A stretch of 64,000 bases of DNA from Bacillota bacterium (GCA_018816905.1 JAHIVB010000002.1:1-64000), one strand, 5' to 3'. Numbered from the stretch's first letter, positions 34,088 to 43,394 are shown. Numbers and translations: made by a program. Notes: generated by a model from the letters alone, not told the origin.

Positions 34088-34453
34088 TTAGAGCATTTGC
34101 TCTTTTTCCGCTTTAGGCTTGATGAAAACTGAAAGTAGATTTGAAATCAGGAACGGAATCATCCAAAACAAGGACCAGTATAGGATAAGCGACCCAACAA
34201 ACATGACGATGCTCGAAAAGATAATCAATCCCTTTGATGCTTTAAAGAATCCAATCCATTGAAACAATCCTCCAAGAACAAGGATTCCGACATGGACCAC
34301 CAACAGAGGTATGAAGATTACAACCGCAATAATTAAGTCAGCTTCATAACTTTCCATCAGTTTGACATTAATTTGAACAGCAAAAATAATATAGGCTGTT
34401 ACAATCAAGGAGTTCACTAATAACCATATATTTTTCTTTTTCAATGACATCAC
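34088..34453 (-). CDS. Small polytopic membrane protein, unknown function
   Basis: A 121-residue protein with four transmembrane helices (about 8-28, 40-62, 63-80 and 82-108) and a Lys-rich tail. No recognised family. The start is uncertain: a GTG at 34453, the next-codon ATG at 34450 (AGGG is too close to it), or a TTG at 34444 with better spacing. Confidence 0.6.
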   Translation of the reverse strand: MMSLKKKNIWLLVNSLIVTAYIIFAVQINVKLMESYEADLIIAVVIFIPLLVVHVGILVLGGLFQWIGFFKASKGLIIFSSIVMFVGSLILYWSLFWMIPFLISNLLSVFIKPKAEKEQML

Positions 34454-34535
34454 CCTAAATCATTATATCGGAAATCGTTCGGATGTTCAATGACTTGAGT
34501 AATAAAGATATCATCTTACAATTTCCAAATAAAAA

Positions 34536-34553
34536 CCCACTCAATCGAGTGGG
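34536..34553 (-). terminator. Terminator of the 6S-like RNA candidate
   Basis: CCCACTC/GAGTGGG hairpin with a four-base loop, followed on the minus strand by TTTTTATTT. Confidence 0.8.
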
Positions 34554-34567
34554 CTAATCTACAAAAG

Positions 34568-34740
34568 GTATTCCCCATATATAAAAACACAAGCTATCAC
34601 TGACTGAAACATGGCAAATTGCTAAATCTAATAAAATTTCCAAATTCTTTCATATACTTCTTGTTTCAAAAGATACTGTACCAAAAATCCCAATACTTTA
34701 CAAATTAGCAGAACACTAAAATCATATATACGGGGAATAC
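34568..34740 (-). ncRNA. ssrS: Structured RNA with long closing stem, 6S RNA-like candidate
   Basis: There is no open frame here. The two ends (GTATTCCCCGTATATA and TATATATGGGGAATAC, minus-strand reading) pair over 16 positions, with one G-U pair that would be an A-C mismatch on the other strand, so the minus-strand RNA is the better fold. A TATAAT at 34747-34752 places transcription start exactly on the first base of the stem, and a terminator follows the last. Inner pairing TGCTAA/TTAGCA and a CTTTTG...CAAGAAG hairpin leave a large central bubble. Length, open bubble and terminal stem fit 6S RNA, but no sequence identity is claimed. Confidence 0.5.
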
Positions 34741-34746
34741 AACTTC

Positions 34747-34775
34747 ATTATAACCACTTATGGTTGAGATTGAAA
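34747..34775 (-). promoter_or_regulatory. Promoter of the 6S-like RNA candidate
   Basis: TATAAT (34747-34752) with a weak TTTCAA -35 box (34770-34775) at 17 bases. Confidence 0.5.
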
Positions 34776-34821
34776 GAGGATAGAGGAAAATAATTTTTTT
34801 TTTTAATTAAAAGGTTCGTAT

Positions 34822-36273
34822 TTACCCATTATAAGTTGTGGAAGAAGTATCTCCACCCATTCCGGTCCAGTTGGTATGAAAGAAAATACCTCTAGGTTGA
34901 TCAATGCGTTCATACGTATGAGCGCCAAAGAAATCTCGCTGTGCTTGGAGTAGATTTGCAGGTAATTTTTCTGTGGTATACCCATCAAAATATGCTAATG
35001 CAGCAGACATGGAAGGTAAAGGAATTCCGCTGATTACTCCAGCCGAGACCACTTTTCTAAGACTGGATATCTGAGATAAAATCTTCTCTTTGAAGTAGGG
35101 ATCGAGCAGTAGGTTTGAAAGATTCGGGTTATGATCGTATGCCTCTTTAATCTTTGATAGAAAGGACGAGCGAATAATGCATCCGCCTCTCCACATCAAC
35201 GCAATTCCTCCAAAATTGAGATTCCACTGATAATGATTCGCGGCAGACCTCATCAACTCATATCCTTGTGCATAAGAGATGATTTTTGAAACGAACAAGG
35301 CTTTTTGAACATCCGATATAAAGCTTTGAGCATTTCCTTCGAAAGGAAGTATTTTTTTATTGAATTCTTTAGAAGCATTCACTCTTTCTTCTTTCATCGA
35401 AGAGAGAAATCTTGCAAAAACAGACTCTGCAATCAAAGTCAAAGGAACACCTTCATCGAGTGCCGTTGAAGCCGTCCATTTCCCAGTTCCTTTTTGTCCT
35501 GCCGTATCTAAGATTTTGTCAATTAAAGGATGATTGTCTGAATCCACGACTGAAAAAATCTGTGCGGTAATCTCAATCAAATAACTATTAAGTTCGGTTT
35601 GATTCCAATCGGAATATACCTGGTGAAGTTGTTTAGGTTTCAATAGTAGCAAATCTCTGAGCAACTGATAAGACTCTGAAATTAATTGAATATCGCCATA
35701 TTCAATCCCATTGTGGACCATTTTAACAAAATGACCCGCACCGCCTTCTCCTACCCAGTCGCAACAGGCCTCGCCATCTACTTTCGCAGAGATCGATTGC
35801 AACAAAGGTTTTACAAGTGGCCACGCTTTCTTAGAACCTCCAGGCATAATGGAAGGTCCATTTAATGCACCTTCTTCTCCTCCAGATACGCCGGTCCCAA
35901 TGAAAAGAAGCCCCTCGTTCTCTACTTTTTCCACTCTTCTTAAAGTGTCTGGGTAATGGGAGTTTCCACCGTCGATGATGATGTCGCCTTTTTCAAGAAG
36001 CGGGATCAATTGGTCAATAACTTGATCAACAGGATTGCCTGCACGAATCATCATCATTACTTTTCTGGGTTTTGAAAGTGAAGAGATGAATTCTTCAAGT
36101 GAAGTAAAGCATTGAATGTTCTTCCCCAACGCTCTTCCTTTTTCAAATTTCTGTACCGCGTCGCTTCTAATGTCAAAAGCGGAAACTATAAATCCTTTGG
36201 ATTCGAAGTTCAGGGCCAAATTTTCGCCCATGACCGCTAATCCAATCATTCCGATATCTGATTTTTTCATCAT
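34822..36273 (-). CDS. gnd: 6-phosphogluconate dehydrogenase (decarboxylating)
   Basis: A 483-residue NADP- or NAD-linked enzyme of the oxidative pentose phosphate pathway (6-phosphogluconate to ribulose 5-phosphate). Motifs are GMIGLAVMGENLALN at the N-terminus, IIDGGNSHYPDT near 100, GTGVSGGEEGA near 128 and the catalytic-lysine segment HFVKMVHNGIEYGD near 180. Normal full length. The start at 36273 follows GAGGAG; the longer frame overlaps the kinase gene and is rejected. Twenty bases after the kinase stop, so the two form an operon. Confidence 0.95.
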   Translation of the reverse strand: MMKKSDIGMIGLAVMGENLALNFESKGFIVSAFDIRSDAVQKFEKGRALGKNIQCFTSLEEFISSLSKPRKVMMMIRAGNPVDQVIDQLIPLLEKGDIIIDGGNSHYPDTLRRVEKVENEGLLFIGTGVSGGEEGALNGPSIMPGGSKKAWPLVKPLLQSISAKVDGEACCDWVGEGGAGHFVKMVHNGIEYGDIQLISESYQLLRDLLLLKPKQLHQVYSDWNQTELNSYLIEITAQIFSVVDSDNHPLIDKILDTAGQKGTGKWTASTALDEGVPLTLIAESVFARFLSSMKEERVNASKEFNKKILPFEGNAQSFISDVQKALFVSKIISYAQGYELMRSAANHYQWNLNFGGIALMWRGGCIIRSSFLSKIKEAYDHNPNLSNLLLDPYFKEKILSQISSLRKVVSAGVISGIPLPSMSAALAYFDGYTTEKLPANLLQAQRDFFGAHTYERIDQPRGIFFHTNWTGMGGDTSSTTYNG

Positions 36274-36292
36274 TCGTTTCTCCTCAAATAAT

Positions 36293-37366
36293 TTATCGAT
36301 TGACTCTTGAATTTCCATTCCATATATTCCATAAAACTTCTTCATTTTGAGGTGTAGTGAAGTCATCTAGCAGCGTGACGGCATAAGCTCCGTTCGCCCA
36401 GCCAAACTTGGTCGCATCACTGACGCTCCACCCTTTCAATAATCCGTATAGGAATCCACCTACGAATCCGTCTCCACCACCGATTCTGTCAAGGACATCG
36501 ATTGGTTTTTGTTCGATGACAACCCATTCGTTATGATGATTCACCATCGCTCCGAATAAATGTCTGTTAGAATCTATGACGTCTCGTAATGTGGTTGCTA
36601 TAATTTCGACATTCGGGTAATGAGTCTTTAATTCATTAATCATATGTTGATATCGATCGATTTGGCTATGAATTAATTCATTTCCAATTTCAGGGCCAGG
36701 TAACCCAAGCGCAAGTTGATACTCTTCTTCGTTTCCGATTAAAATATCGGTCAAAGAAGCTATTTTTTGAAATACAGGAAAGAGTTCTTTTTCTCTGTCT
36801 TTCCAGAAGGAAGGACGATAATTCAAATCAAATGATACTTTCGTTCCTGTCTCTTTCGCTTTTTTAACGAGTGCCAAACATAATTGTGCCGTTTGTTCGG
36901 ACAGCGAAACAATCAAGCCTGATAAGTGAAGTATTTTTACCCCTTCTTGAACGAAAATCTTATCTAAATCAAAATCGTCAATGCTGATCGTTCTGCCAAC
37001 TTCTCCAGCACGATCATTGAACACTTCAGGAGCTCGTACTCCATATCCAGAATCTGCAATGTTGAATTGATGTCGATAACCCCATGGCCCAGCTTGTTCT
37101 ATTTCTGTCCCTTCGAAGTCGATGTTTCGTTTTCTAAGGTCGCTTTTTATGTAAAATGCAATAGGACTGTCTTTGACAAACCGAGTAATGATTTTGACAG
37201 GGAGGCCAAGGGAGGCGACCGGCGATAATACGTTTGTCTCCGCACTCGTAGCTTGAAATCCGAAATGATTACTTAGATGAATGGGTTGCCGATCATAAGG
37301 AGTCAACCTGACACCCATGCTTGTTGGTGATAAAACGGAATATTTCGTTTTCTCTTTGAACTTCAT
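36293..37366 (-). CDS. PfkB-family sugar kinase, likely 2-keto-3-deoxygluconate kinase
   Basis: A 357-residue ribokinase-fold kinase. The N-terminal half has the PfkB lid region (ETNVLSPVASLGLPVKIIT); the signature 2 block RIGGGDGFVGGFLYGLL near residue 290 carries the catalytic Asp and anion hole. KDG kinases of this length and with the YRHQF.. and SFDLNYRP segments are known, so that activity is preferred. Gluconate-, fructo- and 5-dehydro-2-deoxygluconokinase remain possible. Cotranscribed with gnd, which supports a gluconate or uronate pathway role. Start 37366 (GGTGAG upstream) or 37393. Confidence 0.75.
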   Translation of the reverse strand: MKFKEKTKYSVLSPTSMGVRLTPYDRQPIHLSNHFGFQATSAETNVLSPVASLGLPVKIITRFVKDSPIAFYIKSDLRKRNIDFEGTEIEQAGPWGYRHQFNIADSGYGVRAPEVFNDRAGEVGRTISIDDFDLDKIFVQEGVKILHLSGLIVSLSEQTAQLCLALVKKAKETGTKVSFDLNYRPSFWKDREKELFPVFQKIASLTDILIGNEEEYQLALGLPGPEIGNELIHSQIDRYQHMINELKTHYPNVEIIATTLRDVIDSNRHLFGAMVNHHNEWVVIEQKPIDVLDRIGGGDGFVGGFLYGLLKGWSVSDATKFGWANGAYAVTLLDDFTTPQNEEVLWNIWNGNSRVNR

Positions 37367-37478
37367 GTCACTCACCACTCTCTCATAAACCATGATTCTA
37401 TTTTATCAAATTATCAATACAATTGATAGTAATTGAATCAAATAAGACTCATTGGTTTGAAAAAAACATCACAAAATA

Positions 37479-37500
37479 AAAGGACAAACTCGTTGTCCTT
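37479..37500 (-). terminator. Terminator of the rhomboid gene
   Basis: AAGGACAA/TTGTCCTT stem followed by a T-rich minus-strand tail. Confidence 0.75.
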
Positions 37501-37514
37501 CTTTTCAATCTATA

Positions 37515-38186
37515 TTATGAAACGATATTGGCGTCTCCGTCTCCTACCACTTCATGCCCATTATAAAACTCTCTCACATTTCTTAAAAAATAAGGTTTCT
37601 TAGGTAATAACAAAAGAATCAATAGGCCTCCGGAAACCAGTCCTCCGATATGTCCTGCAATGCTGACATTCGGAATCAAGAAAGTAATGACTAAATTCAG
37701 TACCATCAACGATCTGATAGACTGAACACTACGAGGGGTAAACCAATAAGGGCGAACAAAGGTAATCACTAGCAAACTTCCTATCACTCCCCAGATGGCT
37801 CCACTCGCGCCAATCGTTAGACTACTCGATAAAAACATGACCGCTATCCCGGAACCAATTCCGGACAGCATGTATAAAGCAAAGAAACGAAGCGGACCCA
37901 GAGATTTCTCGAGAGCCGTTCCTAAGACATAAAGAACGAACATATTGCTTAGAAAGTGAAATATGCTACCATGAAGAAACATTCCGGTGAGAATCCTATA
38001 GAATTCAGGTGATGCTGTATAGGCTGCAGGTACAAGTGCTCCCAAAGAGTAAAGATTTTCATTTGTGAAGCCACCTGAAAAAATCGTCAATAATAACATC
38101 GCTAAATTTAGAATAATGATGACGGAAGTAACGGGAAATTTTTTGATGTAATTCCACATGGTTTCAAGAATCGGTTTGCGTTCCAT
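37515..38186 (-). CDS. Rhomboid family intramembrane serine protease
   Basis: A 223-residue six-helix membrane protease. The nucleophile serine lies in GASGAIWG near residue 127 and the catalytic His in SIAGHIGGLVSGG near 177. HGSIFHFLSNMFVLYVLG near 72 is the conserved HxxxN-type oxyanion segment, so all key residues are present. Cleaves transmembrane substrates. GGGG ribosome site; monocistronic. The substrate is unknown. Confidence 0.92.
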   Translation of the reverse strand: MERKPILETMWNYIKKFPVTSVIIILNLAMLLLTIFSGGFTNENLYSLGALVPAAYTASPEFYRILTGMFLHGSIFHFLSNMFVLYVLGTALEKSLGPLRFFALYMLSGIGSGIAVMFLSSSLTIGASGAIWGVIGSLLVITFVRPYWFTPRSVQSIRSLMVLNLVITFLIPNVSIAGHIGGLVSGGLLILLLLPKKPYFLRNVREFYNGHEVVGDGDANIVS

Positions 38187-38254
38187 GATGTGTCCCCTTT
38201 CAATAACAATCTATTATAGTATGATTTTGTGATGATTTCAAGAAGATTGATTGT

Positions 38255-38287
38255 GAAAAAAAAGAGGCTATCGAAGCCTCTTTCTCT
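38255..38287 (-). terminator. Terminator of the large lipoprotein gene
   Basis: AGAGGCT/AGCCTCT-type stem (AGAGGCTatcgAAGCCTCT) with eight As on one side, giving a T run on the minus strand. Confidence 0.7.
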
Positions 38288-38291
38288 TCAC

Positions 38292-41207
38292 TTATCCGAT
38301 GGGTGTAAAAGTACCGGTAATCACGATGTCTTCATCTGGCATTGTTTCAGGGGCACTACTCCACCCACTGAATACATAACCTTCGCTCACTGGATCATCA
38401 ATCAAAACGATACTAGATCCAAATGAAACACTTTCAACGACCTGGTAAATAACATCGTCAACCATGTAGGTAATCGTATGTAAATTTGCTGAAATGATGG
38501 CGTGCACTTCAAGATGATTTAGCACAGAAGTGTAGTCTTCAACCCATCCAACCAAGTGATATCCATAATCAACTGCGACATCTGGTGGAAGGGCATCTTC
38601 ACCCATATTGACAAATTGGGTGAGAATTGTACTGTCTGGAAGAATAAAATCAACTTGAAACTGTACAATCACATTATCAAATGTAATTTCACTGATATTT
38701 CCTGAGGAGTCTTCCACGGTAAGAACATAAGTTCCGCTTTCCATCAAATCAGAATCTGAAGTCAATGGATTTCCGTTATGAGACAAATTCATGTAATCAA
38801 CAATTATTTGGCCATCAAAGTTATCATTGATATTGATGACATGATTTAAAAATTCACCAACGGTGATTTGACCATTCAAATAGATCGGTCCTGAGACGGT
38901 CATAACGCCTAAATAGATGCCCGTATGTCCTTCCACAGTAACGAAAGGAGGTTGGATGTCTTCGTGGAAGACATTCATGAAAGCATATCCATCTTGAAAT
39001 ACCAATTGAAAGACGGTTCGAAACCCCATTTCAGGATGTTCTATTTCTATTTGAACAGGATCCGCAGGTGCAAATGGCGCTAGGACAGTATTGCTGATTC
39101 TAACCGTACCGGGATTCTCGTTTTTTGCATAGTACAACATTAAAGCATATTCTCCATCAGGCAAATCTTCAGGAATGTCTAACAACGACCCATTTGTAAA
39201 CTGAAGTGCTGTTCCAGAATAAGTTTGAGCGAGTTCAGAACCTATATTGAATAGCTTATTCCCAACTGCAAAAGCATAATAGATTGTATATTCATTCTGA
39301 GTCCTTAATAAAGTGGATTGAGGAATGGTAACGTCTAATCCTGTTGAATCGATTTGATTGTTTGTAAAGGATAGTTCACCAGTGATATATTCTGAAGCAT
39401 CTAGAAGATTCACACTTGTGATGTCTTCCATCGGAGGCATGTCTGCGTAATTAATCGTATCAATATCTTCCAACATTTGAAGAAAACCTTCACGAATATT
39501 GAGATACTCATAGATGAATCCTAAAGTTTGAGTGTGTTGATCAGAACTACGATAGGGCATATAAGGATTGTTCATGATTTTATTTGTAATCTGAACTTGG
39601 CTGGCAATATCGTCAAAATTCTCATATACTTCATTGAATTCAGCGAATAATTCGGCTGAATCACCGTATTTATAGGTCAATCCAACATATGCAAAATATT
39701 GGGCAATGACCTGTCCCGCTTCCTCAAGTGAATCTGCGTCAACGATTAACTCCATGGTACCTAAATACTTATAATAATTAGCGTATTCTTTTTCTCCTTC
39801 TGAGGCAATCGATAATTCAACGTGACTCAACTTCACCACATCATTCCAATAGGCATCCGTTGACAAAAAGGACCCTTCAGCCGTCTTGATGCCTGTAATC
39901 CAATCAGTTCCATTTGAATTGTAAACATATTGATTCGGCATCAATTCTTTTCCTTCTCCAATCAAAAAAGCTTGTGTATCCGGACTGTCTTGATTTCTCG
40001 CAACGATTCCACCTTCTTGAACAAGAATCTCTTCCAATCCTGAAAAAGCAGGCAAATATACTTTTGCATGATAGCCATCCCAAGATTCACTCCAAGTAAT
40101 GACATTGGAGTCTCCTGTTGGACAGTAAGTATCCATCATCTGTTTATAGCCTACTAAATTTCCAGTAACCGGATCTGTAAATCTTAATATGGTATACCAT
40201 CCGGAATCTCCTGAGATAACAGAGTAATCATTATCATAATATTCGTAGTTTCCGTTTTCGGTTTGATTGATTCCTCTAAAATGATGTTGGTCCGAAAGTT
40301 CTAATTCTTCGTTTAACCATACACAGTAATAATTGAAATCTCTGGAGCCAATCGTATTAAAATAGCCAAACGCTCCAGGATAGTCGCCTTTGCTATAATA
40401 TTCGTTGGTCCATTTTTCTATGACTTCTTCCCCGTTTTCGTTGTAATAAACAGAAATCTTATTGAGAGAGGTTAGACCCCAATCCTCTTGATACCATACG
40501 TGATATAAGTTGACGATGTCGTTGATCGAATCATAATCAAGCATGAATTTCCCCATGTCATTTGTTTGAATCCAAGTATTCATGACTGAAATATGGTCTA
40601 CAGCCCAATCCACTTCATCATTGGCTTGTAAAAACACACCCTCCGAAACTTGATAAAGGTTATTGAGAGCAGTATTATTATAGGAGTTTAATAAGGTATC
40701 GATGTGATACATTCCACCTTCGAGCGTGGGTTCAATGTAGAGATTTTTGTGATACATTGGTTCCGGCCAATACGTATGATGGACATAGTCTTCTGGATCA
40801 TAGGTTTCATTTTCATTTCCTGAAGAGAGAATCCATTCAGTACCAATTCCAGGCAAATATCTTTTGGGCACAAAACTAAGATTTGATATATCTTGACTGT
40901 TTTCACTGAATATACTATCGAAATCCACATTGATTTCAACGGTTTCCAAGCGGTCTAGAGATAAGACCAATGCATCAAGATTTTCAAGTTGTTCCACTAC
41001 TTCCGTGGTGGTAGTGGTCGTTGTCGTTTGTGTTGTCGTTGTAGTTGTTGTTGTAGTCAAAGTAGTTTGAGAAGAAACCGTATCACTTGAAGTCGTAGAT
41101 GTTGTTACTGTTGTTTCTGTCGATGTCAATCCTGTACAGCCAATCAATAAAAATAAGACTAAGAACATTGACAAAAAAATGACTTTTTTGAACAAAAGTG
41201 GTTTCAT
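38292..41207 (-). CDS. Large surface lipoprotein with Thr-rich linker and InlB-type repeats
   Basis: A 971-residue lipoprotein. The signal peptide ends at lipobox LLIGC near residue 24. Residues about 27-68 are an almost pure Thr/Ser linker. A long mixed domain follows, and an Ig-like segment near 800-850 precedes two InlB B-type (Flg_new) repeats in the last 115 residues (YGYHLVGWVEDY, EGYVFSGWSSAP). Such repeats mediate protein contacts at the cell surface. The middle part (about residues 70-740) is not recognised. The Thr linker is encoded by ACA/ACN repeats that give low-complexity DNA at about 41000-41130. AAGGAGG ribosome site; no partner genes. Confidence 0.8.
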   Translation of the reverse strand: MKPLLFKKVIFLSMFLVLFLLIGCTGLTSTETTVTTSTTSSDTVSSQTTLTTTTTTTTTQTTTTTTTTEVVEQLENLDALVLSLDRLETVEINVDFDSIFSENSQDISNLSFVPKRYLPGIGTEWILSSGNENETYDPEDYVHHTYWPEPMYHKNLYIEPTLEGGMYHIDTLLNSYNNTALNNLYQVSEGVFLQANDEVDWAVDHISVMNTWIQTNDMGKFMLDYDSINDIVNLYHVWYQEDWGLTSLNKISVYYNENGEEVIEKWTNEYYSKGDYPGAFGYFNTIGSRDFNYYCVWLNEELELSDQHHFRGINQTENGNYEYYDNDYSVISGDSGWYTILRFTDPVTGNLVGYKQMMDTYCPTGDSNVITWSESWDGYHAKVYLPAFSGLEEILVQEGGIVARNQDSPDTQAFLIGEGKELMPNQYVYNSNGTDWITGIKTAEGSFLSTDAYWNDVVKLSHVELSIASEGEKEYANYYKYLGTMELIVDADSLEEAGQVIAQYFAYVGLTYKYGDSAELFAEFNEVYENFDDIASQVQITNKIMNNPYMPYRSSDQHTQTLGFIYEYLNIREGFLQMLEDIDTINYADMPPMEDITSVNLLDASEYITGELSFTNNQIDSTGLDVTIPQSTLLRTQNEYTIYYAFAVGNKLFNIGSELAQTYSGTALQFTNGSLLDIPEDLPDGEYALMLYYAKNENPGTVRISNTVLAPFAPADPVQIEIEHPEMGFRTVFQLVFQDGYAFMNVFHEDIQPPFVTVEGHTGIYLGVMTVSGPIYLNGQITVGEFLNHVININDNFDGQIIVDYMNLSHNGNPLTSDSDLMESGTYVLTVEDSSGNISEITFDNVIVQFQVDFILPDSTILTQFVNMGEDALPPDVAVDYGYHLVGWVEDYTSVLNHLEVHAIISANLHTITYMVDDVIYQVVESVSFGSSIVLIDDPVSEGYVFSGWSSAPETMPDEDIVITGTFTPIG

Positions 41208-41519
41208 TTGATCCTCCTTAAAAAAATTATACCTTCATCACCAGTCTATCACATAATAATATAAAATATAGAGTTCTGAATGATTTTTATCAAAATATTT
41301 ACCCCTCTTACTAAACCAATCTTCATTTTTTATTCATTCAGAATTGGAGTATTTAAAAACATCGAATTCATATATGAATATAATCTTAAAATGTTTATTC
41401 TTTTCTGAAACTTAATTATATTAACTTTTTACCAATAAGTAGTTGAAAAATCTTGCTTCATGTAATAAAATTGTGTTAGTATGTTAATGAAACAAAAATA
41501 AAGAAGAGGAGAATTCAAA
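41208..41519. other. Intergenic region between divergent genes
   Basis: An AT-rich gap holding the promoters of the lipoprotein (minus) and phnD-like (plus) genes. The only structure seen is an inverted pair TTCTGAATGA (41274-41283)/TCATTCAGAA (41334-41343), 50 bases apart, which may be a regulatory site. No promoter can be assigned with confidence. Confidence 0.4.
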
Positions 41520-42542
41520 ATGAAAAAGTTTTTAGTATTCATCATTGCTTTAGGCTTAGTATTCAGTTTATCAGCTTGTAATACAAAAGTTGACTATTCT
41601 GAACACACTTTAGTCGTGTATTTCGTTCCATCGAGACCCGCTGATGAAATCTTGACAATCACTGCTCCACTAGCACAATTGTTAAAAGATGAATTGGCAG
41701 CTGCTGGTTATGAAGTAGCAGGCGTTGAAATTCTAGTAAGTTCTACATATGAAGCTGCGGGGGAAGCACTTCTTGCAGGAACTGGCGATGTCGCTTTCTT
41801 ACCTGGTGGAACCTATGTTATGTACAAAGACGTTGCTGACAGCCCAGTAGAAGTAATTCTAGCTGCAACAAGAGCCGGATTATCAAAAGACTCTGAAGAT
41901 GCAATGGACTGGAATGATGGTTTAGCTACAGAAGGCGACTCCGAGTATCAAGTTGCTTACTACAAAGGCTTAATTATTGCCGGAACAAGCACAGCAGCAA
42001 GAACTTTGGCTGACAAAGTTAATGCTGGTACAGCTCTAGTATGGGATGATGTAAAAGATTTGAATTGGTGCGTTCGTTCAGCTACTTCTTCAAGTGGATA
42101 CATTTATCCAGCTATCTGGTTAATGAACAATTTCGATGACAAGACTTTCGAAGATGTTGAAGGCGTTGTAACCATCACTGGTGGATATGGCGACACAATG
42201 TCAAGCTTAGCAGCTGGAACTTGCGACGTTGGAACAATTTACGCTGACGCTCGTAGAGACTATGCTGACGACTGGACAACAACTTATGGCCAAACTGAAT
42301 CAATTTGGGTAGAAACTGACGTAGTCGGTGTTACTTCTAACATCATGAATGATACGATTTCAGTTAGCAAAGTTAATTTAGACCAAGGAATCATCGATGC
42401 TATCCAACAAGCTTTTATTAACATCGCTGATACAACTGCAGGACTAGAAGTCATGGCAGTTTACTCACATGAAGGTTACACAATTGTTACTGATGAAGAT
42501 TACGATGCAGCAAGACAAGCATCAGAATTAGCAGGAAACTAA
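41520..42542 (+). CDS. phnD: PhnD-type ABC transporter substrate-binding lipoprotein
   Basis: A 340-residue lipoprotein with signal peptide ending in LSAC near residue 20 and the phosphate/phosphonate-binding (PF12974-like) fold: YFVPSRPADEILTITAPL, GTGDVAFLPGGTYV near 90, RSATSSSGYIYPAIWL near 185 and GTCDVGTIYADAR near 237. The residues that hold the ligand are in family positions. It delivers phosphonate, phosphite or phosphate to the PhnCEE transporter encoded next. GAGGAG ribosome site. A hairpin after the gene probably lets it be made in excess. Confidence 0.88.
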   Translation: MKKFLVFIIALGLVFSLSACNTKVDYSEHTLVVYFVPSRPADEILTITAPLAQLLKDELAAAGYEVAGVEILVSSTYEAAGEALLAGTGDVAFLPGGTYVMYKDVADSPVEVILAATRAGLSKDSEDAMDWNDGLATEGDSEYQVAYYKGLIIAGTSTAARTLADKVNAGTALVWDDVKDLNWCVRSATSSSGYIYPAIWLMNNFDDKTFEDVEGVVTITGGYGDTMSSLAAGTCDVGTIYADARRDYADDWTTTYGQTESIWVETDVVGVTSNIMNDTISVSKVNLDQGIIDAIQQAFINIADTTAGLEVMAVYSHEGYTIVTDEDYDAARQASELAGN

Positions 42543-42569
42543 TTTAGAATTACAAATGTAAGTGAAATT

Positions 42570-42606
42570 AAGGCTTGCCCCAATGGCGGCAAGCCTTCTT
42601 TTTTTA
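42570..42606 (+). terminator. Partial terminator/attenuator between phnD and phnC
   Basis: AAGGCTTGCC/GGCAAGCCTT stem with an eight-base loop followed by C and eight Ts. It lies inside what must be one transport operon, so read-through is expected. Confidence 0.8.
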
Positions 42607-42624
42607 TAAGAGACGAGGACCGAT

Positions 42625-43392
42625 ATGATTAAATTTGATAAAGTAGGAAAAATATATCCGAACGGAACCGAAGCCTTGAAAGATGTCTCGGTCGAGATTG
42701 AACAAGGTGAATTCATTGCTGTCATAGGTTTGAGTGGTGCTGGTAAATCCACGTTAATCAGACTGGTTAATAAAATGCATGATGTCACGTCCGGAACATT
42801 GATTGTGAACGACACTGTCGTTGACGAGACTTTGAAAGGAAAAGAACTTCGTAAATTCAGAAGAGGAATTGGAATGGTATTCCAGTCTTTTAACTTGATT
42901 GGAAGAACAACCGTTATTAGGAATGTCTTGGCAGCCAGAGTTGCTGAGATTCCTTGGTTTCGTGCTCTTCTAGGACTCTACTCAAAAGAAGATAAAATTA
43001 TTGCATTAGATGCTCTTAACAAGCTTGGAATTCTTGAAAAAGCATATTCTAGAGCGGATCAATTAAGTGGTGGCCAAATGCAACGTGTTGCCTTGGCAAG
43101 AACATTGGCTCAAAATCCTAAAATCATTTTAGCTGATGAGCCCGTTGCTTCTTTAGATCCAATTACGGCAACCCAAGTCATGAAAGACTTTGAAAAAGTA
43201 AACAAAGAATTCAATATCACCGTGATTGCCAACATGCATCACGTTGATATGGCATTAAAATATGCGCGCAGAGTTATCGGTATCAATAGTGGAGAAGTCA
43301 TTTTCGACGGACCTGCTTCTCTTGTGGACAATGATCTGTTAAAAAGAATCTATGGTCGCGAACTTTCTGATGACGACATCATGGAACATTAG
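42625..43392 (+). CDS. phnC: PhnC-type ABC transporter ATPase
   Basis: A 255-residue ABC ATPase. Walker A GLSGAGKST is near residue 35, the Q-loop in VFQSFNLIGRTTV, the signature LSGGQMQR near 147, Walker B ILADEP near 170 and the switch His in ANMHHVD near 210. PhnC-type features include the QSFNLIGRTTVIRNVLA segment. It powers the two permeases encoded downstream. GAGGAC ribosome site. Confidence 0.93.
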   Translation: MIKFDKVGKIYPNGTEALKDVSVEIEQGEFIAVIGLSGAGKSTLIRLVNKMHDVTSGTLIVNDTVVDETLKGKELRKFRRGIGMVFQSFNLIGRTTVIRNVLAARVAEIPWFRALLGLYSKEDKIIALDALNKLGILEKAYSRADQLSGGQMQRVALARTLAQNPKIILADEPVASLDPITATQVMKDFEKVNKEFNITVIANMHHVDMALKYARRVIGINSGEVIFDGPASLVDNDLLKRIYGRELSDDDIMEH

Positions 43393-43394
43393 TC

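Noticed and set aside
34568-34740. Terminal inverted repeats as a MITE
   Set aside because: No target-site duplication is visible, and a TATAAT placed exactly for transcription plus a terminator fits an RNA gene better. A G-U pair also favours the RNA reading.
41000-41130. Low-complexity ACN tract as a satellite or phase-variation repeat
   Set aside because: It is explained by the in-frame Thr linker of the lipoprotein; variability cannot be seen from one sequence.
41274-41343. 10-bp inverted pair ahead of phnD as a riboswitch or operator
   Set aside because: Too far apart (50 bases) and too short to call; noted only as a possibility in the intergenic entry.
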